Made by a program: the position numbers and the translations under genes. Below are positions 46,986-56,499 of a stretch of DNA of 64,000 nucleotides, piece after piece; the stretch's first letter is position 1, and every line of letters begins with the position of its first letter. This DNA comes from Beijerinckiaceae bacterium (GTDB taxonomy: Bacteria > Pseudomonadota > Alphaproteobacteria > Rhizobiales > Beijerinckiaceae): positions 1 through 64,000 of the forward strand of contig JAPZTO010000002.1 in NCBI GenBank assembly GCA_027532775.1. Reading direction: 5' to 3'. The notes below the pieces were generated by a model that saw only the letters and a list, made by a program, of their open reading frames with translations, ran no database searches and was not told the DNA's origin.

Positions 46986-47416
46986 CGCTGCATATGCTAA
47001 AACTCTGTGTCGGCTGCGAGTCCATCGCCGATCTCGAAAGCTGGATCGACGAGACGCGCCTGCTGTTCCAGCGGCTTGGCCGGCCCTATCGCCAGACACA
47101 TACGACGCGGATGGTGCCGAAGCGGATGGACGAGATCCTCGATGGGGGTTCACTCTACTGGGTGATCAAGGGCCGGATCGCAGCCCGCCAGCGCATCGAG
47201 GCGGTCGAGCCCTTCACCGCCGAGGACGGCATCCAGCGCTGCCACCTCGTGCTGGAACCGGTGGTCATTCCGGTCCAGTCACGGCCCTGCCGCCCCTTCC
47301 AGGGCTGGCGCTACCTGCCCCCCGGCGATGCCCCGGCCGATATCCGGGCCGATACCGCACCGGAAAGCATGCCGCAGGCGATGCGGGATGATTTGCGTGC
47401 ATTGGGCTTGCTTTAG
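46982..47416 (+). CDS. DUF1489 protein
   Basis: The 144 residues start MTLHMLKLCVGCESIADLES and contain TRMVPKRMDEILDGGSLYWVIKGRI and PFQGWRYL, the DUF1489 pattern, nearly confined to alphaproteobacteria. Function unknown. ATGA overlap with mccA. Confidence 0.85.
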   Translation: MTLHMLKLCVGCESIADLESWIDETRLLFQRLGRPYRQTHTTRMVPKRMDEILDGGSLYWVIKGRIAARQRIEAVEPFTAEDGIQRCHLVLEPVVIPVQSRPCRPFQGWRYLPPGDAPADIRADTAPESMPQAMRDDLRALGLL

Positions 47417-47489
47417 CCTCGGCTGACCGGCAGGAAGGTCAGGGGCCTTCGCGGCCCGGCCAGGGGTGAGCGGGAGCGCCGACGGAGCG

Positions 47490-48197
47490 ATGAACTACAT
47501 TCTCTCCATGATCGTGTTCGGCGCGATCGTCTGGTGGTTTGCCGTCGGGCCGGGCCGCAAGACCGGCGAAGCCCTTTCACCGCTGACACGCAAGCTCGTC
47601 GGGGCCGTGGCCGGCGGGGCCGGAATCCTGCTGGCCTTAAGGGGGCGCTGGGATTTCGCGATCGTGCTGGTCTCGCTTTCGGCCTGGCTGCTTGGCTTCC
47701 GCCTGCCGGCGATGTTCGATCCGATCGGCCGGGCGCGGCGCAGCGAGATCCATACCCTGGCCTTGCTGGTCTGGTTCGATCTCTCGACCGGGGAGATCGA
47801 GGCCAAGGTCCGGACGGGGAAATTTGCAGGGAAATGGCTCCACAAGCTCAACCCTGACCAGATCCCTGATCTGGTCCGCGAGTTGGTGCAGAGCGACCCG
47901 CAGGGGTTAAACCTGATCGCGCAGGATCTCGACCGCCGGGCGCCCGGCTGGCGTCAATACGTGCAATTCGATGCGGCAGCGGGGCAGGGACCGGCGGCGA
48001 GCGTGGCTGAAATGCGTGAACAGGAGGCCTATGAGGTCCTTGGCCTTGAACCGGGGGCTTCCGAAGAGGCCATCCGGGCGGCGCATCGGGCCCTGATTGC
48101 GCGGTTTCACCCCGACAAAGGCGGTTCGACCTACCTCGCGGCGATGGTCAACCGGGCGAAGGATATCGCGCTCGAGGCGCGGCGCCGGCGCAGCTAA
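47490..48197 (+). CDS. Membrane-anchored J-domain protein
   Basis: The product is 235 residues from ATG 47490; a GTG at 47466 is an alternative. Two or three N-terminal helices (to ~75), then a soluble middle with LALLVWFDLSTGEIEAKVRT, and a C-terminal J-domain with the HPD in ARFHPDKGGS. It probably stimulates an Hsp70 at the membrane, similar to DjlA-type or TIM14-like proteins. It is the last gene of the run from the CDF-like gene. Confidence 0.82.
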   Translation: MNYILSMIVFGAIVWWFAVGPGRKTGEALSPLTRKLVGAVAGGAGILLALRGRWDFAIVLVSLSAWLLGFRLPAMFDPIGRARRSEIHTLALLVWFDLSTGEIEAKVRTGKFAGKWLHKLNPDQIPDLVRELVQSDPQGLNLIAQDLDRRAPGWRQYVQFDAAAGQGPAASVAEMREQEAYEVLGLEPGASEEAIRAAHRALIARFHPDKGGSTYLAAMVNRAKDIALEARRRRS

Positions 48198-48295
48198 CCC
48201 AAGCGGGCGGCTCATTTCCGGCGAAAGATCGGCGGGGTCATACATCGAGATGGCTCCTCACCTCTGTCAGGGTTTCCGAGTCACAGTTTCCTGGG

Positions 48296-50209
48296 TCACA
48301 TTTTCTGGGCGAAGCAGTTGAAACCGCTGCGTTTCAGCGTCTTGCAGGCGGCCTGGGCCTCCTCGGCGTCGAAGCCGGCGAAGCGGGCGCGGTAGAGCGT
48401 GGTGCCGCCCTTCGTCACCGCCTCGGTGAAGGGCTCGGCCGCTTTCAGCGCGCGCCCGGTCTTCTCGATCGCCTGATCGAGGATCGTGCGGGCCTTGGCA
48501 TCGCTTTCGGCAGCCGCAAGCTGGATGACCCAGCCCGTCCGCGCGGGCACAGCGGCTTTCGGTGTTTCTTTCGGCGCCGGCGCGGCGGCAACCGGCGTGG
48601 CCGGGCGTGGCGCCTCGGCAGCGGGGCGAGCCGGTTCCGGCGCGGCAACGCGGCGGGCGGCTTCAGGCGGCGGCGGCGGGGTGATCGCGGCGATCTCGGC
48701 GCGGCGCTGCATCGTCGGCAGGCGCTCCTCGGCCTTCACCTCGGCAGGGCGAGGCTCGGCCGCCGGGCGCGGCGCGGGGGCGGCAGCCGGCAGGGCCTGG
48801 TTTTCCTCGGCCTTCGGCGCCTCGCCGGGAATGGAATTGGTGTAGCGGATCGAACCTGGCGGCACGAGGCGCTGCTCGTCACGCGGGGCCGCCTGGCGCG
48901 GCGGCGGCAGGTCATTGACGCCCGGCCCGGCCTGCCAGCGCATGGCCGGCGAGCGCGGCGTAGTGCCGACAAGGGCAAGCGGCGTCGTGGCCGAGGCGAC
49001 GATGTTCGTCGAGCCGCTGGAGGAAAGCGCCAGCGGGCGGGTGCGAGTCAGGCCCGGATCATCCTGAGCCTGCTGGCGCGGGCCGGTTTCGGCGATCACC
49101 GCCGGGCGCGGCCGTGACGGGGGCAGCGGCATGGCGCCGGCCGGAGCCGCGGCTGCCGGGGCCGCCATCAACCCGACGGGCGCCGGCGGCGGCTGAAGGT
49201 CACGCTGCGCGGTGCGGGCCGGAGGGAGGGCAGCAGCGGCCGGACGCGCCGGGCTGCCTTCCTCGATCTCGTCATCCTCGTCCGGGGCCCGGGCGACCTC
49301 GACGGCTTTCGCCGTCATGCGGCGACCGGCATAGGCCCGATCCATGTGGTTCTCGATCAGGCTGGCCACCTGTGCATCACGGGCCCGGCCGGAACGGCCG
49401 CCGAGAACCACGGTGATGAGGTGGCGCCCGTCCGCCTTGGCCGAGGTGAGCAGGTTGAAGCCCGAGGCGCGGGTATAGCCGGTCTTGATGCCGTCCACGC
49501 CCTCGACCTGGCCGAGCAACCGGTTATGGTTGCGATAGGCGCGGCCGTCGAAGGCGAAATTCCGGGTGCCGAAATAATGATAGTAGCGCGGGAAACGGTC
49601 CTGGATGGCGCGGCCGAGCGTCACCAGATCGCGCGCGGTCGTCCACTGGCTGGGATTGGGCAGGCCCGACGCATTGCGGAAGGTCGTCCGCTTCATGCCG
49701 ATCGAACGCGCTTTCCGCGTCATCATGGCGGCGAAACGCTCTTCCTCGCCGCCGATCGCCTCGGCGACCACGACAGCGACATCGTTGGCGGATTTCGTGA
49801 CCAGCGCCTTGATGGCATCCTCAACAGCGATCGTTTCGCCCGGGCGGAGGCCGAGTTTCGACGGGGACTGGCTGGCCGCCTCGCGCGAGACGGGGAGTTC
49901 GGTGGTCAGTTTGAAACGGCCGGTCTCGAGCTGCTCGAACAGCATGTAGAGCGTCATCACCTTGGTGACGGAGGCCGGATGGCGCAGGGCGTCGCCGTTG
50001 GTCGCCTCGAGCACGCGGCCGGAATTCACATCATAGACCATCGAGGCGTAGGGCGGGTTGTAGCCGCCACCGGCCGCGCGATGGCGCTTGCGGCGCGCTT
50101 CCGCTTCCGGGACCACCAGGGCGGCCGTCATCACGAGCGCCAACAGGACAGTCGCCAAGACACGCGGCGAAAGCGGCCAGCGGACCGCAGCTACGCAAGG
50201 AGAACGCAT
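48296..50209 (-). CDS. D-alanyl-D-alanine carboxypeptidase (S11) with C-terminal SPOR domain
   Basis: The product is 637 residues from ATG 50209. Signal peptide ends near ARRKRHRA. The penicillin-binding motifs are SVTK, SAN and KTG (ASVTKVMTL, TKSANDVAV, GIKTGYTRA). A Pro/Ala/Arg linker of about 230 residues leads to a SPOR domain (WVIQLAAAESDAKARTILDQ to the end), which binds denuded glycan strands at the septum. It trims peptidoglycan pentapeptides. Confidence 0.9.
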   Translation of the reverse strand: MRSPCVAAVRWPLSPRVLATVLLALVMTAALVVPEAEARRKRHRAAGGGYNPPYASMVYDVNSGRVLEATNGDALRHPASVTKVMTLYMLFEQLETGRFKLTTELPVSREAASQSPSKLGLRPGETIAVEDAIKALVTKSANDVAVVVAEAIGGEEERFAAMMTRKARSIGMKRTTFRNASGLPNPSQWTTARDLVTLGRAIQDRFPRYYHYFGTRNFAFDGRAYRNHNRLLGQVEGVDGIKTGYTRASGFNLLTSAKADGRHLITVVLGGRSGRARDAQVASLIENHMDRAYAGRRMTAKAVEVARAPDEDDEIEEGSPARPAAAALPPARTAQRDLQPPPAPVGLMAAPAAAAPAGAMPLPPSRPRPAVIAETGPRQQAQDDPGLTRTRPLALSSSGSTNIVASATTPLALVGTTPRSPAMRWQAGPGVNDLPPPRQAAPRDEQRLVPPGSIRYTNSIPGEAPKAEENQALPAAAPAPRPAAEPRPAEVKAEERLPTMQRRAEIAAITPPPPPEAARRVAAPEPARPAAEAPRPATPVAAAPAPKETPKAAVPARTGWVIQLAAAESDAKARTILDQAIEKTGRALKAAEPFTEAVTKGGTTLYRARFAGFDAEEAQAACKTLKRSGFNCFAQKM

Positions 50210-50408
50210 ACTCACCCACTCCGGAAAACCGGGACGCCTCGACACCGTGCAGCTTCTGCTCCACGTTCTGCCTAAAATGCGACCATCCCGGTTACGCGAG
50301 TCTTAAGGTTGGGCGAGTTTCTGCCGGGTTGCGGAAAGGCCTGTCCCGGCCGGGCTTTGCAGGGCGAGCCATGCGCGCCTCCCGTTTGATCCATGTCAAA
50401 TGAGTATG

Positions 50409-50457
50409 GTGCGCTGCAAAATAGTTTCTTGACATTTTGTGCACCGCAACATAGATC
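50409..50457 (+). promoter_or_regulatory. Phasin promoter with operator-like direct repeat
   Basis: TTGACA (50429-50434) and TAGATC (50452-50457) are 17 nt apart. Two 16-nt copies, GTGCGCTGCAAAATAG at 50409 and GTGCACCGCAACATAG at 50439, match at 13 of 16 positions; the second overlaps the -10. The TGC/GCAA words resemble known PhaR sites before phasin genes, so repression by PhaR is a reasonable inference. Confidence 0.6.
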
Positions 50458-50506
50458 AGCATCATCCGGACACAACGACGCCGGAACAAGCTCAAGGGGA
50501 CGTATC

Positions 50507-50842
50507 ATGATCAACGCGTTCGAAGACATGCAGAAGTTCGGCAAGGAAAATCTCGATCTCGCCGTGAAGGCGTTCGGGGCCCAGCAGAAGGGCATCCAGG
50601 CCATCGCGACGGAAGTTGCCGATTATTCGAAGAAGGCCATCGAAACCAGCTCGACCACGTTCGAGAAGCTGCTCGGCGTGAAGACGCTCGACAAGGCCGT
50701 CGAAATCCAGACCGATTTCGCCAAGACCGCCTATGAAGGCTATGTGGCCCATGCCACGAAGGTCGGCGAGCTCGTGACCGAACTCACCAAGGAAGCTTTC
50801 AAGCCGCTCGAAGGCGCGATTGCCAAGGTTCAGGGCAAGTAA
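50507..50842 (+). CDS. Phasin family protein
   Basis: The product is 111 residues from ATG 50507 (MINAFEDMQKFGKENLDLAV) with AAGGGGA upstream. It is one amphipathic helical bundle of the phasin_2 type, with ADYSKKAIETSSTTFEKLLG and FAKTAYEGYVAHATKVGELV. It coats polyhydroxyalkanoate granules. A 14-bp tandem repeat starts at its stop codon. Confidence 0.9.
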   Translation: MINAFEDMQKFGKENLDLAVKAFGAQQKGIQAIATEVADYSKKAIETSSTTFEKLLGVKTLDKAVEIQTDFAKTAYEGYVAHATKVGELVTELTKEAFKPLEGAIAKVQGK

Positions 50843-50882
50843 GCCCAAAAAGGCAAGCCCAAAAAGGCAAGCCCAGACAGGC
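50841..50882 (+). repeat. 14-bp tandem repeat, three copies
   Basis: AAGCCCAAAAAGGC occurs twice in a row (50841-50868) and a third time as AAGCCCAGACAGGC. It starts within the phasin stop codon and forms the beginning of the 3' untranslated region. Confidence 0.85.
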
Positions 50883-50969
50883 AGGCCCTCGCGGGCCAAC
50901 CTGTCCGGCGGCTCCGGCCGCCGGCATGCTCCCCGATAGCGGAAGCCCGGTCTCGCGACCGGGCTTTTT
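50883..50969 (+). terminator. Triple-hairpin 3' end of the phasin gene
   Basis: GGCCC-TCGC-GGGCC comes first, then CCGGCGGC-TCCG-GCCGCCGG (50905-50924), then AGCCCGGTC-TCGC-GACCGGGCT plus TTTT (50944-50969), which is the intrinsic terminator. The first two stems lack T-runs and may protect the mRNA. Confidence 0.75.
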
Positions 50970-51122
50970 GCTGTTCCGGACCCGTTTTCCCGCCAGACCT
51001 TACAATTCGTGACTGGCTTGCCTACATGTTGGCTTGCGCGGCCATGTTGCCCTGCGGCATGTTGTGTCCAACGTGCCGAAACCCGCTTGATTGTCGCGCG
51101 AACCGGCATAACCTTTCACACC

Positions 51123-51491
51123 ATGGATGGTGATTTGACCCTGAACTGGACACCTCTCGCCGGCCCCACCAACAATGGCCCGGGCAAGAATCCGGCCAAC
51201 GGGACAGCCTTGGCGACGCGGACCAAGACGCTCCGCAAGCGGCCCGACCTGTATCGCGTCCTGCTGCTGAACGATGACTACACGCCGATGGAGTTCGTCG
51301 TGCATGTGCTGATGCGGTTCTTCAACAAGAACGAGGAACAGGCCACGCAGGTCATGCTCCATGTCCATCACAACGGCGTGGGCGAATGCGGCACCTACAC
51401 CTTCGAGATTGCCGAGACGAAGGTGACGCAGGTGATGGATTTCGCCCGAGAGAACCAGCATCCGCTGCAATGCGTGATGGAAAAGAAATGA
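51123..51491 (+). CDS. clpS: ATP-dependent Clp protease adaptor ClpS
   Basis: The product is 122 residues from ATG 51123. [20 protein letters not shown], the [13 protein letters not shown] loop and [10 protein letters not shown] are canonical ClpS, the N-end rule adaptor that delivers substrates to ClpA. The N-terminal ~35 residues form the flexible extension. clpA follows 83 nt downstream. Confidence 0.95.
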   Translation: MDGDLTLNWTPLAGPTNNGPGKNPANGTALATRTKTLRKRPDLYRVLLLNDDYTPMEFVVHVLMRFFNKNEEQATQVMLHVHHNGVGECGTYTFEIAETKVTQVMDFARENQHPLQCVMEKK

Positions 51492-51574
51492 CGTGAAGCC
51501 GGGCGGGCGCCTGATTGCCCGCCAGGACGACAGGCAGGCGCCCTCCGGTGCCGCAACAGGAAAGCGAGCAGACC

Positions 51575-54106
51575 GTGCCCAGTTTTTCGAAGAGCCTCGA
51601 AAACGCCCTCCACCAGGCGCTCGGTCACGCTTCTGCGCGCCGGCACGAGTTCGCCACACTCGAGCACCTGCTGCTGGCCCTGATCGATGACGAGGATGCC
51701 GCGGCGGTGATGCGGGCCTGCAATGTCGATCTCGATGTTCTCCGACAGACGGTGACGACCTATATCGACACCGAACTCGAGGCCCTGGTGGTGCGGGACC
51801 GCGCCGATACCAAGCCGACAGCGGGTTTCCAGCGCGTGATCCAGCGCGCGGTGATCCATGTGCAATCCTCCGGGCGCGAGGAAGTGACCGGCGCGAATGT
51901 GCTGGTGGCGATCTTCGCCGAGCGCGAAAGCCACGCCGCCTATTTCCTGCAGGAGCAGGAGATGACCCGCTATGACGCGGTCAATTACATCTCCCATGGC
52001 ATCGCCAAGCGCCCCGGCGCCTCCGAGAGCCGCGCCCCCCGCGGCGTGGAGGAGGAGCCCGAGGAGAGCCAGGACAATGCCAGCCCCGGCGCCGAGCGCG
52101 AGGGCGGCAAGAAGAAGGAAAGCGCGCTGGCAGCCTATGCCGTCGACCTCAACAAGAAGGCGCGCACCGGCAAGATCGACCCGCTGATCGGCCGCGAATC
52201 CGAGGTCAACCGGACGATCCAGGTCCTTTGCCGCCGGCAGAAGAACAACCCGCTCTTCGTGGGCGATCCCGGCGTCGGCAAGACGGCGATTGCCGAGGGG
52301 CTCGCGCGGAAGATCGTCGATGGCGAGGTGCCGGATGTGCTGGCCGATGCGACTGTCTATGCGCTCGACATGGGCACCTTGCTGGCCGGCACGCGTTATC
52401 GCGGCGATTTCGAGGAGCGCCTCAAGCAGGTGATGAAGGAGATCGAGGCCCATCCCAAGGCCATTCTCTTCATCGACGAGATCCATACGGTGATCGGCGC
52501 GGGGGCGACGTCAGGCGGCTCGATGGATGCCTCGAACCTGCTCAAGCCCGCGCTTGCCGCCGGAACTTTGCGCTGCATCGGCTCGACGACCTACAAGGAA
52601 TACCGCCAGTATTTCGAGAAGGACCGGGCGCTGGTCCGTCGCTTCCAGAAGATCGATGTCAACGAGCCGTCCATCCCGGATGCGATCGAGATCCTCAAGG
52701 GGCTCAAGCCCTATTTCGAGGAGTTCCATCGGCTGAAATACACCAACGAGGCGGTAAAGGGGGCGGTGGAGCTTTCCGCGCGCTACATCCATGACCGCAA
52801 GCTGCCGGACAAGGCCATCGATGTGATCGACGAGACCGGCGCCTCGCAGATGCTGCTGCCGGAGAGCCGCCGCAAGAAGACAATCGGCCTCAAGGAGATC
52901 GAGGCGACCATTGCCACGATGGCCCGGATCCCGCCGAAGACGGTTTCCAAAGATGATGCGGCGGTGCTGCAGAATCTCGAGACTACGCTGAAGCGCGTCG
53001 TCTACGGGCAGGAAAAGGCGATCGAACAGCTTTCCAGCGCGATCAAGCTGGCCCGGGCCGGCCTGCGCGATGCGGAGAAGCCGATCGGCTGCTACCTTTT
53101 CTCGGGGCCGACCGGTGTCGGCAAGACCGAGGTGGCCAAGCAACTCGCCTCGGTGCTGGGCGTGAAGCTGCTCCGGTTCGACATGTCCGAATATATGGAG
53201 CGCCATACCGTTTCGCGGCTGATCGGCGCGCCTCCCGGCTATGTCGGTTTTGACCAGGGTGGCCTGCTGACCGACGGCGTCGACCAGAACCCCTATTGCG
53301 TGCTGCTGCTAGATGAAATCGAGAAGGCGCATCCCGACCTGTTCAACATCCTTCTGCAGGTGATGGATCACGGCAAGCTGACCGACCATAACGGCAAGGA
53401 AGTCCAGTTCCGCAACACGATCCTGATCATGACCACCAATGCCGGGGCCTCCGACATGGCGAAATCCGCCTTCGGCTTCACGCGTCAGAGGCGGGAAGGC
53501 GAGGATATGGAAGCGATCAACCGGCTGTTCACGCCGGAATTCCGCAACCGCCTCGACGCGACGGTCTCGTTCGGGAACCTGCCGCGCGAAGTCATCGCGC
53601 AGGTGGTGGACAAGTTCGTCGCCGGGCTGGAAGCGCAGCTGGCTGACCGGCACGTCACGATCTCGCTGTCGGACGAGGCACGGGAATGGCTGGTCGAACA
53701 TGGTTATGACGAGGCGATGGGGGCCCGCCCGATGGCCCGGCTGATCCAGGCAACGATCAAGACCCCGCTTGCCGAGGAGGTGCTGTTCGGCAAGCTCAAG
53801 GGCGGTGGGGCGGTGCGCGTCATTGTCACCGAGAAGGAGGGCGAGAAGAAGCTCGGCCTCGATTTCCCGGAAGGTCCGATCAAGCCGAGGCCGGAGGCGA
53901 TTCCGCCCCAACCCAAGCCGAAGGCGCGGGCGAAGCCCAAGGCGCGGAAGGCGGCGCCGAAAGCCACCCGTGCCGCCTTGCCCAAGCCGCCACCCGCGCC
54001 GCCACTGCCGCCGCCGGCGCGCGATCCCGGCCCGCCTGAGGGGCCCAGGGACGAGCCGCCGAAGCCGCGCCGCTCGCCGGTGCCGAAGCTTCCGCTGAAG
54101 AAATGA
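51575..54106 (+). CDS. clpA: ATP-dependent Clp protease ATP-binding subunit ClpA
   Basis: The product is 843 residues from GTG 51575 ([20 protein letters not shown]). Clp N-domain, then two AAA+ modules with Walker A GDPGVGKT and GPTGVGKT and Walker [10 protein letters not shown] and [10 protein letters not shown]. The ClpP-docking loop reads AFGFT instead of the E. coli IGL. A Lys/Pro/Ala-rich tail of about 75 residues follows the D2 domain. It unfolds substrates for ClpP with ClpS as adaptor. Confidence 0.93.
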   Translation: MPSFSKSLENALHQALGHASARRHEFATLEHLLLALIDDEDAAAVMRACNVDLDVLRQTVTTYIDTELEALVVRDRADTKPTAGFQRVIQRAVIHVQSSGREEVTGANVLVAIFAERESHAAYFLQEQEMTRYDAVNYISHGIAKRPGASESRAPRGVEEEPEESQDNASPGAEREGGKKKESALAAYAVDLNKKARTGKIDPLIGRESEVNRTIQVLCRRQKNNPLFVGDPGVGKTAIAEGLARKIVDGEVPDVLADATVYALDMGTLLAGTRYRGDFEERLKQVMKEIEAHPKAILFIDEIHTVIGAGATSGGSMDASNLLKPALAAGTLRCIGSTTYKEYRQYFEKDRALVRRFQKIDVNEPSIPDAIEILKGLKPYFEEFHRLKYTNEAVKGAVELSARYIHDRKLPDKAIDVIDETGASQMLLPESRRKKTIGLKEIEATIATMARIPPKTVSKDDAAVLQNLETTLKRVVYGQEKAIEQLSSAIKLARAGLRDAEKPIGCYLFSGPTGVGKTEVAKQLASVLGVKLLRFDMSEYMERHTVSRLIGAPPGYVGFDQGGLLTDGVDQNPYCVLLLDEIEKAHPDLFNILLQVMDHGKLTDHNGKEVQFRNTILIMTTNAGASDMAKSAFGFTRQRREGEDMEAINRLFTPEFRNRLDATVSFGNLPREVIAQVVDKFVAGLEAQLADRHVTISLSDEAREWLVEHGYDEAMGARPMARLIQATIKTPLAEEVLFGKLKGGGAVRVIVTEKEGEKKLGLDFPEGPIKPRPEAIPPQPKPKARAKPKARKAAPKATRAALPKPPPAPPLPPPARDPGPPEGPRDEPPKPRRSPVPKLPLKK

Positions 54107-54111
54107 CGGAG

Positions 54112-54133
54112 GGCCGGGGCAACCCGGCCTTTT
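54112..54133 (+). terminator. Terminator after clpA
   Basis: GGCCGGG-GCAA-CCCGGCC followed by TTTT, 5 nt after the stop. A GNRA-looped intrinsic terminator. Confidence 0.85.
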
Positions 54134-54265
54134 CCTTGTCGGGTGTCCGTGCCCGCCACCCGGCGCTTCGCATCGCCTTCGCTGCTGCTCCTCGCAAGCG
54201 GGGCGAGGGGATGCTCACCGCCGTTTCCGCGTTTCCTCACTGCCGGCCGTTGCAGCGCACTCCCG

Positions 54266-54317
54266 CCTCTCCCCCTCGGGGAGAGGCCGACGGCGCGCAG
54301 CGACGGCGGGTGAGGGG
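54266..54317. repeat. Intergenic repeat: CCTCTCCCC palindrome plus GGGTGAGGGG
   Basis: CCTCTCCCC-CTC-GGGGAGAGG (54266-54286) is a perfect 9-bp stem, followed by CGACGGCGCGCAGCGACGG and GGGTGAGGGG. This word order is that of a dispersed intergenic repeat common in alphaproteobacteria. The 319-nt stretch 54134-54452 has no gene besides this and the promoter below. Confidence 0.6.
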
Positions 54318-54376
54318 CCTGCACCCCGCCATTCAGGGGCCGATTTCATTCCTGTGATGGTTTGCCGGCCTTCACG

Positions 54377-54406
54377 TTGACATTGCCGCCGCAAAGCCTG
54401 TCAAAT
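54377..54406 (+). promoter_or_regulatory. Promoter candidate for the exported hydrolase
   Basis: TTGACA (54377-54382), a perfect -35, and TCAAAT (54401-54406) with 18 nt between. The -10 is poor. The hydrolase ATG is 46 nt further on. Confidence 0.35.
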
Positions 54407-54452
54407 CGTGGGGCAGGGATGGGACAAGCCATGCCCGGCGAGGGAGGATTTC

Positions 54453-55628
54453 ATGAAAAGACTGATCGCGGCAATTGCCCTTGCGGCTTCGCTGGTGGCT
54501 GCGCCGGCCGGCGCGCAGACCCTGCTGACCGAGAAGAAGACATTCGAGATCCCGAGTTTCACGACCCAGTCGGGCCGGGTGCTGAAGAATGTGAAGGTTG
54601 GCTGGGAGAGCTACGGCACGCTCAATGCCGACAAGTCCAACGCCATCCTGATCTGCCATTTCTTCTCCGGCAACAGCCATGCGGCCGGGAAATACAAGGA
54701 GAGCGACGCTGCACCGGGCTATTGGGATGCGATCATCGGCCCCGGCAAGGCGATCGATACCAACAAGTATTTCGTGATTTCCTCCGACACGCTGGTCAAC
54801 CTCAATACGGGTGACCCGAATACGGTGACAACCGGGCCGGCCTCGATCAACCCGGATACCGGCAAGCCCTATGGGATGGATTTCCCGATCGTCACGATCC
54901 GTGATTTCATCGAAGTGCAGAAGCAGCTGGTCGACAGCCTCGGCATCAACCGGCTCCAGCTGGTGGCGGGTGCCTCGATGGGCGGCATCCAGACCTTCGA
55001 ATGGGCCGCCACCTATCCGGATCGCGTGGCGCGGGCGATGCCGGTCATTTCCTTCGGCGAGGCCGATGCCAACCTGATCGCCTGGCTCGATATCTGGGCG
55101 GCGCCGATCCGGCTCGATCCGAACTGGAACAAGGGCGATTATTACGGGAAAACGCCGCCGAATGACGGGCTGGCGCAGTCTCTCAAGATCGTCACGCTCC
55201 ATGCCAATCACTGGGACTGGGCGAACAAGACCTTCGGCCGCAAGCCGGCGAAGGAGGGCGAGAACCCGGCTGCCGGCTTCGACAAGCGTTTCCAGATCGA
55301 GCAGGTGCTCGACAATGCCGGCGCCGCGCGGGCCAAGGTCTCGGATGCGAACCACTTCCTCTATCTCGTCAAGGCCAACCAGCTTTTCGTGGCGGGCGGC
55401 GGCACGCTTGACGAGGGGCTGAAGAAGATCAAGGCACCGGTCCTGCTGGTCCATTCGCCGAAGGATCTCGTCTTTCCGCCGGGCGGCGTCGATGACACGG
55501 CGAACCGCCTGAAGCAGGCCGGCGTTCCGGTCACGCAGTTGCAATTGCAGGGGGATCGGGGCCATCTCGATGGCGTGCTCTCGATGAAGCAGGTCGAGAC
55601 GCAGATCCGCGATTTCCTCGCCAAGTAG
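54453..55628 (+). CDS. Exported alpha/beta hydrolase, homoserine acetyltransferase-like
   Basis: The product is 391 residues from ATG 54453 with GGGAGGA upstream. A signal peptide (KRLIAAIALAASLVAAPAGA) precedes a MetX-like domain: GASMGGIQTFEWAATYPDR (Ser nucleophile), HSPKDLVFPP (Asp) and GDRGHLDG (His). MetX is cytoplasmic and uses acetyl-CoA, so an exported relative is more likely an esterase or other hydrolase. Substrate unknown. Confidence 0.82.
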   Translation: MKRLIAAIALAASLVAAPAGAQTLLTEKKTFEIPSFTTQSGRVLKNVKVGWESYGTLNADKSNAILICHFFSGNSHAAGKYKESDAAPGYWDAIIGPGKAIDTNKYFVISSDTLVNLNTGDPNTVTTGPASINPDTGKPYGMDFPIVTIRDFIEVQKQLVDSLGINRLQLVAGASMGGIQTFEWAATYPDRVARAMPVISFGEADANLIAWLDIWAAPIRLDPNWNKGDYYGKTPPNDGLAQSLKIVTLHANHWDWANKTFGRKPAKEGENPAAGFDKRFQIEQVLDNAGAARAKVSDANHFLYLVKANQLFVAGGGTLDEGLKKIKAPVLLVHSPKDLVFPPGGVDDTANRLKQAGVPVTQLQLQGDRGHLDGVLSMKQVETQIRDFLAK

Positions 55629-55710
55629 ATTTCCTCGCGAAGTAGCGGGCCGGGGCGATTTCCGGCTCGACGGGAAGGGCGGTGAGGCTTAGCTTTGCCG
55701 CCGTTCCACC

Positions 55711-56499
55711 ATGCCTGACGATTCCTCCCCCTCTCTGAAGTCGCCCAGACAGGCCGCCCTTGCCGGCATGAAGGCTGCGGCCGGCTTGCCGAGCTTCATG
55801 CTGATGGCCTCGCTGATCGGGGTTGGCGGGCTGTGCCGCGATGTCGGCTATCCAATGGGCGCCGCCGTCGCCTCGACGCTGCTGGTCTGGGCGGGCCCGG
55901 CGCAGATGGTGCTGTTCGGCTCCATCGCCGCCGGCGTGGCGCTGCCGCTGATCGCGGTGGCGATCTGCGTCTCCTCGATCCGATTCGTGCCGATGTGCAT
56001 GTCGATCCTGCCGCTGATGCGCGAGCCGGCCGTGCCGGCAAGTGACGGGCAGCCGGCGCGGAAGGGCACCCCGACCTGGCTGATGCTGATCCTCGCACAT
56101 TTCGTGGCGGTGACGGCCTGGGTCGAGGGGATGCGGCGGCTGCCCGGCATGCCCAAGCCGGAGCGCATTCCCTATTTCCTCGCCTTCGCCTCGACCGTCA
56201 TGCTGGCTGCCGCCTTCTCGACCGGCGCCGGCTATTACCTTATCGCCAAGTTGCCGCCCGCTCTGGCGGCCGGATTGCTCTTCACCTCGCCGATCTATTT
56301 CACCGTCGCGCTGGCGGCCGGGGCACGCCAGAGTGTCGACTGGCTGGCCCTCGTGCTGGGTTTCGGCGCCGCGCCGCTGGTGGCTTTGATCGTGCCGGCG
56401 GGCTTCGACCTGATGGTCGGCGGGATCGGCATGGGCAGCCTCGCCTATGCGATCCATCGCCTTCAGCAGGGCCGGCGCCGGCGCGCGGAGGGCGCATGA
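55711..56499 (+). CDS. azlC: AzlC-family branched-chain amino acid exporter, large subunit
   Basis: The 262 residues have seven or so membrane spans. AALAGMKAAAGLPSFMLMAS, YPMGAAVASTLLVWAGPAQM and ICVSSIRFVPMCMSILPLM are the AzlC pattern. With AzlD it exports valine, leucine or analogues. ATGA overlap with azlD. Confidence 0.88.
   Translation: MPDDSSPSLKSPRQAALAGMKAAAGLPSFMLMASLIGVGGLCRDVGYPMGAAVASTLLVWAGPAQMVLFGSIAAGVALPLIAVAICVSSIRFVPMCMSILPLMREPAVPASDGQPARKGTPTWLMLILAHFVAVTAWVEGMRRLPGMPKPERIPYFLAFASTVMLAAAFSTGAGYYLIAKLPPALAAGLLFTSPIYFTVALAAGARQSVDWLALVLGFGAAPLVALIVPAGFDLMVGGIGMGSLAYAIHRLQQGRRRRAEGA

Noticed and set aside
54453-55628. Methionine biosynthesis homoserine acetyltransferase (metX)
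   Set aside because: The signal peptide argues against a cytoplasmic acetyl-CoA enzyme, so the symbol was not used.
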